The translations under genes were made by a program, and so were the position numbers. The notes below the pieces were generated by a model. The model ran no database searches. It saw only the letters and a program-made list of their open reading frames with translations, and was not told where the DNA came from. 64,000 nt of DNA from Flavobacteriales bacterium UBA952. Lineage in GTDB: Bacteria; Bacteroidota; Bacteroidia; Flavobacteriales_D; Crocinitomicaceae. Below, piece after piece: positions 25,714-32,967 of this stretch (its first letter is position 1; every line of letters begins with the position of its first letter). Where the stretch lies: assembly GCA_002293185.1 (NCBI GenBank), contig DBCS01000004.1:310001-374000 (forward strand), written 5' to 3'.

Positions 25714-26766
25714 CTATTTATTGCGTTTGATATTCATTCCATCCTCTAAATTTACTTGACCTTTCACTACGATTTCATCAGCGCTTGTAAGGCCAGAAAC
25801 AACTTCGAGGTAGTTTCCATCGGCCGCGCCAGGACTAAACGAAGTGAGTTGCGCTTTTCCGTTTCGAATGACATAAATTTGTGGATTTTTCGTAGAGCCT
25901 ATGAGTGCTTTTCTCGGAACTGCCAATGCCACAACTTTGGAGTTGTTGTCTAGTGCCACGTTACCGTACATACCTGAAAGAATCTTGTTGGCATTTGAAT
26001 TATTCACCAAAACCTGAACTTTAAAATTGTGCAACGCATCTGCCTGAACAGAAATATGGTATAGACTTCCGGATATAGTTGCATTTTGAGCATCTATAGC
26101 CACATTGACCTTCTGACCTTTTTTAAATTTGAGTACATCTCGTTCTGGAACAGAAATAGCGAGTTTAAGTTGGCTAATATCCGTGAGTTCCACGATTGGA
26201 GTGCCGGGCATGACCATTGAGCCGAGATCAGCCATTTTTTTGGTGACTACTCCGGAGAAAGGCGCAAGTACTTTAGTGCCGCGCAATTGTTTTTGTAGTT
26301 GTTTAAGCTGCACCTCTGCTGAGTTGAGCGCCAACTCCATTTTTTCAGCCTCCATTGAAGAAACAGCCTGCTCCTTTCGCAAATTTGCAAAGCGGAGGTT
26401 ATCATTTTTAAGCTGGGCAATATTGAGCTTAGCATTTTCGATTTGCAAAGAAATGAGTTCGTCGTCTAGCTTGGCAAGCACTTGCCCTTTGCTCACCTGA
26501 TCCCCTTCCTTAACGAGTAATTCAATGAGTTTACCAGAACCTTCAGCAGCAATATTATTTTGATGCATTGGTTCAAAAACACCTAAGTATGAAAACGCAC
26601 TTTCGAAGGTATGCTGTTGCGGTTGATCGGTGTCGACGAGTACAGCAGCCTCCATGTCGTGGATATAAATTTTATTTTTGGCTTCTTGAGAATTAGAAAG
26701 CAATTTAATAACAGTGAGCCCAATAAGAACAACAGCTGCAATGGAGATAAAAATGATTCTTTTCAT
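25714..26766 (-). CDS. RND efflux periplasmic adaptor (membrane fusion protein)
   Basis: 350 residues. An N-terminal membrane anchor (IIFISIAAVVLIGLTVIKLL) leads into the split lipoyl domain (halves near LLVKEGDQVSKGQVLAKLDD and RGTKVLAPFSGVVTKKMADLG), separated by an alpha-helical hairpin, followed by beta-barrel and membrane-proximal domains (AVPRKALIGS, VVKGQVNLEDGM). It links the inner-membrane pump to the outer-membrane channel. It lies between the tolC-like and RND genes with gaps of six and four bases. Confidence 0.94.
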   Translation of the reverse strand: MKRIIFISIAAVVLIGLTVIKLLSNSQEAKNKIYIHDMEAAVLVDTDQPQQHTFESAFSYLGVFEPMHQNNIAAEGSGKLIELLVKEGDQVSKGQVLAKLDDELISLQIENAKLNIAQLKNDNLRFANLRKEQAVSSMEAEKMELALNSAEVQLKQLQKQLRGTKVLAPFSGVVTKKMADLGSMVMPGTPIVELTDISQLKLAISVPERDVLKFKKGQKVNVAIDAQNATISGSLYHISVQADALHNFKVQVLVNNSNANKILSGMYGNVALDNNSKVVALAVPRKALIGSTKNPQIYVIRNGKAQLTSFSPGAADGNYLEVVSGLTSADEIVVKGQVNLEDGMNIKRNK

Positions 26767-26772
26767 GATTTA

Positions 26773-28080
26773 TTATTTGATATTTCCGTTTGATTTGAGG
26801 TAGTCGAGTTCTGCTTGACGCAGCGCCACATAGGCGGCCACCACACCAGTTTGGGCTTGCTCAAGACCCGTTTGAGCTTGAAGGAGGTCATTGGTACCGA
26901 TTAAACCTTCGGTAAATTTAAGATTGGCATGTTGGTGAATCGCCTCGGCTAATTTGAGTTGCTCTTTGGCTATATCCAAAGCATTTGCCTTGACAGCTAT
27001 AAGTCGTTTATTTTGGTCAATCTGTAATTGCAATTGTTGCTGTGTGAAGGCTGTTTGGGTTTCTATTTGTTGCTGTTTGAGCGCGTTCATGGCTGCTTTG
27101 TGATGTTTGTCCAAACCGTCGAATAAATTCCAGTCGACACGCAAACCAACAAAGGCACCGTCTATACCTGTTCGAAAATCAGTTTCGGGGTTCATGTTGT
27201 AGTTGTATTGGTAAATCCCGTAAAAATTCACATTCGGTAAATATCCCATCTTGATTCCTTTGGCTTCTTCTTGTGCCATCATACGCTGCTGCTCGAGTAG
27301 TTGAATGGCAAATAAATTGGAAGCATTTTGATCGACGAGTAAGGTTTGCTGTACCATTTGGTCATTCTGTAAAGTAAGCGCTGCTTTTGGATCCAAGCCG
27401 ATTAAAATTTTGAGGACTTCTTCTAACTGACTTTTGGTGGCTTGTAGATTGGCCTGTGTATTCTCCAAATTCAAGCGATTGATGCGGATTTTGTCGGCTT
27501 CAGTCTGCACGAGCATTCCTTGCCCAACCATGAGGTCCATGTTTTGAAGCATTTGATCGACATAACTGATGTTGCTATCGATAAAACTGAGTTGTTGATA
27601 CAGGCCCTGTAAAATAAAGAATGTGTTTGCTACCTGATGCTTCACCTCCTGAATGGTCATGTCTCGTTGGATCTTGACAATTTCACTGTTGATGCGAAGC
27701 GCAGCCAAACCATAGTTGAGTTGTGAATTAAATAAAATTTGATTGAGTTGCAGCGTATTACCCAATACATACGGAACACCAAATTTCACTTCTGCAAAGG
27801 CACCGGCCGGGCCACCAAAAAACTGGGCCGGAACAACCTGTCCTGGAATGACGGCGTTGTAACGGTAATCACCGGAAAAGTTCAATGAAGGCAAACGACT
27901 CGATAAATATGCCGAGCGCTGGCTTTCATTAATAGCAACATCCAATTGGGCGCTGCGAATTTGTGGATTGGCGGTTTCGGCCATTTTAAGGCAGCTTGCT
28001 AAATCGTACTTTTGAGCTTGAGCGGTGTGCCCAAAAAGCAGAAAAAATAAACCTGTGGAGAGATAACTTTTCATTTTCAT
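26773..28080 (-). CDS. TolC-family outer membrane efflux protein
   Basis: 435 residues with a signal peptide (about 1-22, HTAQAQ). It has the two duplicated outer-membrane-efflux-protein repeats with long periplasmic helices (for example LDVAINESQRSAYLSSRLPSL and the glutamine-rich AMNALKQQQIETQTAFTQQQ). The start codon overlaps the tetR stop as ATGA (four bases), so translation is coupled. Forms the outer-membrane exit duct of the tripartite pump. Confidence 0.93.
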   Translation of the reverse strand: MKMKSYLSTGLFFLLFGHTAQAQKYDLASCLKMAETANPQIRSAQLDVAINESQRSAYLSSRLPSLNFSGDYRYNAVIPGQVVPAQFFGGPAGAFAEVKFGVPYVLGNTLQLNQILFNSQLNYGLAALRINSEIVKIQRDMTIQEVKHQVANTFFILQGLYQQLSFIDSNISYVDQMLQNMDLMVGQGMLVQTEADKIRINRLNLENTQANLQATKSQLEEVLKILIGLDPKAALTLQNDQMVQQTLLVDQNASNLFAIQLLEQQRMMAQEEAKGIKMGYLPNVNFYGIYQYNYNMNPETDFRTGIDGAFVGLRVDWNLFDGLDKHHKAAMNALKQQQIETQTAFTQQQLQLQIDQNKRLIAVKANALDIAKEQLKLAEAIHQHANLKFTEGLIGTNDLLQAQTGLEQAQTGVVAAYVALRQAELDYLKSNGNIK

Positions 28081-28697
28081 GCGGGTTGGTTTTGTGGGAA
28101 TAAATAATTGATCAGCATTTCTTTGACATGCGCTTTGTGCGCAAGAAGGTCTTGTTGTAGTGTTGCTTCGTCTATGCCATGAAATTGTTGGGTCAATTTT
28201 TTTGACATAAATGGATAATGCACATTAGACATTAGTAAAATGGTAATGTTGCGGAGGCTCATTGGTCGCATTTCACCCTTGGCTTGTGCGTCTTTTAATT
28301 GTTGAAATATGCCTGTTTTTTCGATAGGCTCAAAAAAAGTGGGCGCCACACTAGATTCGTTTTTGTTTTGTTGGATCGCTTGAATGATAAACATTGGTAA
28401 TTCTGGGTGCTCCATGAAAAAATCAAATTCTTTATCGATAAGCAAACTCGTTTTTTCTTTGAGTGGCAAATCTGAACTAAATACCTCTATAATGGACTGC
28501 AGGAAGTCAGACATTGCGCCTTCAAAAATGAGTTCAAAGAGTTTTTCTTTGGATCTGAAATAATAATTGAGTAGCGCCACGTTGCTCCCAACTTCTTTGG
28601 CGATGTCTCGAACCGAACAACCATCAAAGCCTTTAGTCATAAAGACTCGCTTGGCTGCCGCCTTGATTTTTTCTTCTGTACTGAGGTCTATTTTCAT
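28077..28697 (-). CDS. TetR-family transcriptional repressor of the efflux operon
   Basis: 206 residues from the ATG at 28697. A TTG at 28724 would extend it, but that codon overlaps the -7 element, so the ATG is preferred. The N-terminal TetR helix-turn-helix is TEEKIKAAAKRVFMTKGFDG followed by SVRDIAKEVGSNVALLNYYFRSKEKLF. The C-terminal ligand domain is diverged, as usual. It is the first gene of the efflux operon. Two copies of TTAAACAnnTGTTTAA lie just upstream and are probably its operators, so autorepression relieved by a pump substrate is the likely mode. Confidence 0.92.
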   Translation of the reverse strand: MKIDLSTEEKIKAAAKRVFMTKGFDGCSVRDIAKEVGSNVALLNYYFRSKEKLFELIFEGAMSDFLQSIIEVFSSDLPLKEKTSLLIDKEFDFFMEHPELPMFIIQAIQQNKNESSVAPTFFEPIEKTGIFQQLKDAQAKGEMRPMSLRNITILLMSNVHYPFMSKKLTQQFHGIDEATLQQDLLAHKAHVKEMLINYLFPQNQPA

Positions 28698-28720
28698 TTG
28701 TTTGTTTTGGCAAATGCGCT

Positions 28721-28728
28721 GCAAAGTT
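28721..28728 (-). promoter_or_regulatory. -7 promoter element of the efflux operon
   Basis: On the minus strand TAACTTTG matches TAnnTTTG exactly, 23 bases before the tetR ATG. The nearest palindrome lies about 12 bases further upstream, so a bound repressor would cover the -33 region. Confidence 0.6.
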
Positions 28729-28739
28729 AAACACTCTTT

Positions 28740-28755
28740 TTAAACAAATGTTTAA
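28740..28755. promoter_or_regulatory. TetR-type operator, copy 1
   Basis: TTAAACA-AA-TGTTTAA: two seven-base inverted arms with a two-base centre, beside the -7 element of the tetR operon. The same arms recur 31 bases away. Confidence 0.72.
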
Positions 28756-28769
28756 GATTTAGAAAATAA

Positions 28770-28787
28770 TTTAAACACTTGTTTAAA
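28770..28787. promoter_or_regulatory. TetR-type operator, copy 2
   Basis: TTTAAACA-CT-TGTTTAAA: eight-base inverted arms with a two-base centre. Its centre is 31 bases (about three helical turns) from copy 1. It lies 37 bases before the divergent fucosidase ATG, so the repressor might also affect that gene. Confidence 0.72.
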
Positions 28788-28824
28788 TTTTGGCCAATTC
28801 AGGGCTATTTTGTTTCTTTGAGAG

Positions 28825-30186
28825 ATGAAGTTTTTATTGATTATCGCCTTAGCACTACCAACCATTACTTTCGCTCAACAAACAGATTGGTTCTCCGATG
28901 CCAAACTCGGTATTTTCATTCATTGGGGCATGTACGCTGTCGACGGCACTTCCGAAAGTTGGGCTTTTCACAACAAAACAGTACCCTACCCCAAATACAT
29001 GAGCCAAATGAAGGGTTTTACTGCGGAACACTACAGTCCAGCTACTTGGGCGCAACTCATCAAAGAAAGTGGTGCTAAATATTGTGTCATCACCACCAAA
29101 CACCACGACGGCTTAGCCCTCTATGACACGAAGCTTAGAACTGCCACTCCACAACAAAACGAGCTTTGGAATTCAAAATTTCCACTGAGTACAAGCTATC
29201 AAACACCAAGTAAAAAAGATGTTGTCATGCCTCTTTTCCATGCTTTGGACAAAGAAGGCATCAAAAAAGGGGCGTATTATTCACTTTTAGATTGGTCCTC
29301 TAATGACTATCCTGGATTCTATAAAGACTCTAGCCGCTATCAAATTGTAAACGACCCAGCGCGTTGGCAAAACTTCTTGACTTTCATGCACGGTCAAATT
29401 TCGGAAATCAATACCCAACTCCAGCCCGATTTATTTTGGTTCGACGGTGATTGGGAACACTCCGAAACCGAATGGCAGGCAGACAAAATAGATTCAATCA
29501 TTCACCACAACAATCCGAATGCCATTTTAAACGGCCGCTTGAAAAGCTTTGGCGACTACGACACGCCCGAGCAAAACATGCCAATTGTACACCCTGACCG
29601 TAGCAATTGGGAACTCTGCCTCACCACCAACGACAACTGGGGTTACCGCTCTTCAGATACCCATTTCAAAAGTCATTATGAACTGCTCAGTATTTTTACC
29701 GAGTGTATAGGTATGGGCGGCAATTTATTGCTCGATATCGGGCCAAAAGCCGATGGTACCATTCCAGATGAACAAGTTGCTATTTTAAAAGAATTCGGGC
29801 GCTGGACCGACAAACACGCCGCCGCTATTTACGGCTCCATTGCTGGCCTACCCGCAGGGCACTACCACGGCAACTCCACTCTCAGCAAAGACTCCACTAC
29901 ACTTTATTTGTTTGTACCGAGCCCTCAAGGAGCTATTACCGATACGAGTAAGCTGATGATTCCCATTTATATCAAAGGTTTGAAAAGCAAGCCAACATCC
30001 ATTACACTAATTGGTTCAGAAATCCAAATGGAAAGCCATGAAGTAGGTAAAATTTCTTGGAGTAGCGTACCTGGCACTTTATTTATGGAAATTCCCGTAT
30101 CTGAAATGGACCCCATGATCAGTGGGGTTGAACTTAAATTTACAGAATCCCTTCAACTATATCGCGGCAAAGGCGGTTTTCATTAA
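28825..30186 (+). CDS. GH29 alpha-L-fucosidase (first of tandem pair)
   Basis: 453 residues with a signal peptide (about 1-18, ITFAQ). GH29 signatures: LGIFIHWGMYAV at residues 28-39, TTKHHDGLALY near 90-100, and the catalytic nucleophile D207 in LFWFDGDW. A C-terminal beta domain follows. It removes terminal alpha-L-fucose from glycans such as algal fucose-containing polysaccharides or glycoproteins; the linkage is not predictable here. No T9SS signal is seen, so a periplasmic location is likely. Followed after 13 bases by a second GH29 gene. Confidence 0.93.
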   Translation: MKFLLIIALALPTITFAQQTDWFSDAKLGIFIHWGMYAVDGTSESWAFHNKTVPYPKYMSQMKGFTAEHYSPATWAQLIKESGAKYCVITTKHHDGLALYDTKLRTATPQQNELWNSKFPLSTSYQTPSKKDVVMPLFHALDKEGIKKGAYYSLLDWSSNDYPGFYKDSSRYQIVNDPARWQNFLTFMHGQISEINTQLQPDLFWFDGDWEHSETEWQADKIDSIIHHNNPNAILNGRLKSFGDYDTPEQNMPIVHPDRSNWELCLTTNDNWGYRSSDTHFKSHYELLSIFTECIGMGGNLLLDIGPKADGTIPDEQVAILKEFGRWTDKHAAAIYGSIAGLPAGHYHGNSTLSKDSTTLYLFVPSPQGAITDTSKLMIPIYIKGLKSKPTSITLIGSEIQMESHEVGKISWSSVPGTLFMEIPVSEMDPMISGVELKFTESLQLYRGKGGFH

Positions 30187-30199
30187 AATAATTGAGGAC

Positions 30200-31600
30200 A
30201 TGAAAAATAAAGCAATCCTACTTTATTTAGTGGGCTTTTTGGGTTTTTATTCAAAAGCACAGCACCACGAACAAACTTATTTTCCACCGACAGATTCATT
30301 GGTCATTCAAAAACTAGCCACATGGCAAGACTACAAATTTGGCTTACTCATGCACTGGGGTTCTTATAGCCAATGGGGCGTTGTGGAAAGCTGGAGCATT
30401 TGCCCCGAAGACGAAGATTGGTGTACCCGACGTGGCCCCTACTCAAATTCTTATTTCACTTACGTTAACGCGTATCAAAACCTACAAACTACCTTCAACC
30501 CTACGCAATTTGACCCAAACCGCTGGGCAATGGCCGCCAAAAATGCGGGAATGAAATACATGGTGTTCACCACCAAACACCACGACGGTTTCTGCATGTT
30601 TGATTCAAAACTGACCAACTACACCGTTGCCAATTCAAATTGCCCAAACAGCAAGAGCGCGTATCCCGACCTGACTCGCCCAATTTTTGACGCCTTTCGA
30701 TCAGAAGGCCTATGGGTGGGTGCTTATTTCTCCAAACCAGATTGGCACCACCCAGACTACTGGGATCCGAAATTCCCGCCTTATGACCGCAACCCTAACT
30801 ACGACCTTCAAAAGAAACCCGCCAAATGGGAATCTTTTGTACAATTTACGCAAGGGCAAATCATGGAGCTCATGCAAAATTATGGCCCTGTAGACATTTT
30901 ATGGCTCGACGGCGGCTGGGTACAACCCTACACCGAAACCTCTCCCAAATGGGGCTACAAACCCGTTGATCAAAATATCCGCATGGATGAATTAGCAGCC
31001 AAAGCAAGAAAAGTTCAGCCTGGCCTCATCGTGGTTGACCGCGCGGTAGAAGGCCCAAATCAGAACTACCTCACACCTGAGCAAAGTATTCCGGACAAAC
31101 CACTTCCCTACCCTTGGGAAACCTGCATGACAATGGCCAACAGCTGGAGTTACGTACCCAATGATCAGTACAAAAGCTCAGCAACCTTGCTCAAAAACTT
31201 GTGTCTGATTGTTTCAAGAGGCGGCAACTTCTTACTCAATATTGCACCCGACCCCCAAGGCCGCTGGGACAGCACTGCCTATGAGCGCCTGGAAGAAATT
31301 GGCAATTGGATGCAAATGAACGGAGAGGCCATCTATCATTCTAAACCCGTTGCTCCTTATGAAATCAAGCAAGGCGACACCGGCACTTGGGTCTTCACAC
31401 AAGTAGAAAAATCTATTTATGCCATTTGGATTCCGGGAAAAGAAAATAAAAATCCAACACCGATTGATATTTCATACTTCAAGATCAAAGGGGTTAAACC
31501 TTTGAATCAAAACAACCAAACCAAGCTCAAAAACGGTGTTTTGTCCGTAGAAATACGAAACAACCCTTTAAATACGCCACAAGTATTTCGTTTACAGTAG
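30200..31600 (+). CDS. GH29 alpha-L-fucosidase (second of tandem pair)
   Basis: 466 residues from the ATG at 30200, which follows a TGAGGA sequence and gives a proper signal peptide (MKNKAILLYLVGFLGFYSKAQ). A longer in-frame ATG at 30122 overlaps the upstream gene and lacks a signal. GH29 features: FGLLMHWGSYSQWG near 48-61, TTKHHDGFCMF near 124-134, and the nucleophile D237 in DILWLDGGW. It differs from its neighbour by an insertion, SICPEDEDWCTRRGPYS, near the active-site entrance. The pair therefore probably differ in linkage or substrate preference rather than being recent duplicates. Confidence 0.92.
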   Translation: MKNKAILLYLVGFLGFYSKAQHHEQTYFPPTDSLVIQKLATWQDYKFGLLMHWGSYSQWGVVESWSICPEDEDWCTRRGPYSNSYFTYVNAYQNLQTTFNPTQFDPNRWAMAAKNAGMKYMVFTTKHHDGFCMFDSKLTNYTVANSNCPNSKSAYPDLTRPIFDAFRSEGLWVGAYFSKPDWHHPDYWDPKFPPYDRNPNYDLQKKPAKWESFVQFTQGQIMELMQNYGPVDILWLDGGWVQPYTETSPKWGYKPVDQNIRMDELAAKARKVQPGLIVVDRAVEGPNQNYLTPEQSIPDKPLPYPWETCMTMANSWSYVPNDQYKSSATLLKNLCLIVSRGGNFLLNIAPDPQGRWDSTAYERLEEIGNWMQMNGEAIYHSKPVAPYEIKQGDTGTWVFTQVEKSIYAIWIPGKENKNPTPIDISYFKIKGVKPLNQNNQTKLKNGVLSVEIRNNPLNTPQVFRLQ

Positions 31601-31620
31601 CAAAAGCGCTGCAATCTTCG

Positions 31621-31628
31621 TATCTTTG
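31621..31628 (+). promoter_or_regulatory. -7 promoter element of ssrA
   Basis: TATCTTTG, an exact TAnnTTTG match, ends 14 bases before the mature 5' end of tmRNA. The remaining leader would be removed by RNase P. Confidence 0.7.
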
Positions 31629-31642
31629 TATCAACGTTCTTT

Positions 31643-32041
31643 GGGGTCGACATTGGATTTGACAGCGATAGCGGTAGTCAGGTGTCAGCATGCAGAGGCT
31701 TGTAGTGTTCCTCTTAAATCAAATGCTACGAACAATAAATGACAACACGTCATACGCACTTGCTGCTTAATTAACTGAATGTTAATTGGCTTAATCTAGC
31801 TGAAGTATAGTAGGCCAGACAAGTACTTTCGGTAAATCGTCGCCTAATCGATTTGCCACTCGAAAGTTCATCCCATTAGGCTAGTGTTTGCGACGGTACT
31901 AAGCAAATGCGAAATTCAGTACCTAAGTTCAGGTTTTGGGTGTTCTTGTCCGTGCCTGGATCGAAAAACAACCGAGGAATAAGCATGTAGAAAGCTTGAA
32001 AACTCGTCGTTTGGACGAGGGTTCGAACCCCTCCGACTCCA
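31643..32041 (+). ncRNA. ssrA: Transfer-messenger RNA (tmRNA)
   Basis: About 399 bases. The 5' end GGGGTCGACATTGGATTTGAC and the 3' T-arm (GGGTTCGAACCCC) followed by CTCCGACTCCA form the tRNA-like domain: GGGGTCG pairs with CGACTCC, with one G-T pair. The 3' CCA is not encoded (the genome reads ACAA), so it must be added by nucleotidyltransferase. An internal reading frame ends in codons for SYALAA before TAA at 31768-31770, the usual proteolysis tag end. The preceding codons read NDNT, but the exact resume codon is unsure. It rescues ribosomes stalled on broken mRNA together with SmpB. Followed by a terminator. Confidence 0.96.
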
Positions 32042-32052
32042 CAAAGAAAAAA

Positions 32053-32084
32053 AAAGCGCAATGAATTAGTTTTCATTGCGCTTT
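32053..32084. terminator. Intrinsic terminator after tmRNA
   Basis: Thirteen-base arms, AAAGCGCAATGAA and TTCATTGCGCTTT, with a TTAGTT loop, preceded by an A-run. It lies directly after ssrA and before the convergent beta-barrel gene, and can serve both. Confidence 0.85.
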
Positions 32085-32118
32085 ATATTTAAAAGTAAAA
32101 GTGAAAAGAAGATTTTAA

Positions 32119-32667
32119 CTAATTGCCAAAATAAAATCTAATCCCCGCATTTAATCCCCAAATACTTGTGAGTTTTGTTTCACCCCCAAGAATTGTTGAA
32201 AGTGTATTAAAGTAATTTGCATTTCTACCGATATGCCCTTCGATAAAACTACCGAACTTACCCTTTCTTCCATAAAGAAATTCAACACCACCAAATGCCG
32301 AAACTCCAAGCGTTGACTGTGAAGGTGTTACAACAGTTTCGCCTGTCCAAAAATCATATTCTGTAGATCCTTGCAGGCTTATCAAACCTAAATCAGCACC
32401 TATATATCCTCTAAATGATGCATCAATAAAACCTCCACCAAAATCATTATCATCGAAATTATATCGTCCGTAACCACCATATGATGATGGCAAATCCAAT
32501 AATGAGAATCCTGGGCTAAAATACCCACCGACATGAAGATTATCTGAAATTGAATAACCACCTTCTAATCTAAAGATAGATGTTCCTGAACCAAATGCAA
32601 AATGTACACCTTGGCTATAGGAAAAAGAAGAAATAAAAAACAGACCAATTAATACGAATTTTTTCAT
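32119..32667 (-). CDS. Small outer-membrane beta-barrel protein
   Basis: 182 residues with a signal peptide (about 1-18, SSFSYS). The rest alternates glycine and aromatic residues in amphipathic strands (GGYSISDNLHVGGYF, YGGYGRYNFDDNDFGGGFID, LTSIWGLNAGIRFYFGN) and ends in a phenylalanine-containing strand, as expected for an eight-stranded barrel inserted by BamA. It resembles porin-family/OmpW-like proteins of Bacteroidetes, with no specific assignment. Monocistronic, convergent to ssrA. Confidence 0.75.
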   Translation of the reverse strand: MKKFVLIGLFFISSFSYSQGVHFAFGSGTSIFRLEGGYSISDNLHVGGYFSPGFSLLDLPSSYGGYGRYNFDDNDFGGGFIDASFRGYIGADLGLISLQGSTEYDFWTGETVVTPSQSTLGVSAFGGVEFLYGRKGKFGSFIEGHIGRNANYFNTLSTILGGETKLTSIWGLNAGIRFYFGN

Positions 32668-32967
32668 AGTAAAAAATTTAGGTTATCGCTTACTCTTAAG
32701 GATTTTCAGCATTCTCCAGGAGATTTGATGGGTTCCTTTCCCAATTTATTGAATATCAATTTTCCTGTGTTCGATAATGTGTGTTAAATTATTTAACTGT
32801 TTCGAAAATAAACAATTATTTGAAAAAAAACAAAAAAATCTCATAACAGTAGACAGGTCGTTATTAATTACATAGGTAGATATCTTCATTTTTTAAAAGC
32901 TGCTTTCACGAACTATAATTAACCACATAATAAGTACCTTCGTTAGACCAAAACAACTTCTTCAATT
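32668..32967. other. AT-rich intergenic region with no gene seen
   Basis: 300 bases between divergent genes. I see no open frame with a sensible start, no strong hairpin and no tRNA-like structure. A TACCTTCG sequence at 32935-32942, one base off the -7 consensus, may belong to the helicase gene. Confidence 0.5.
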
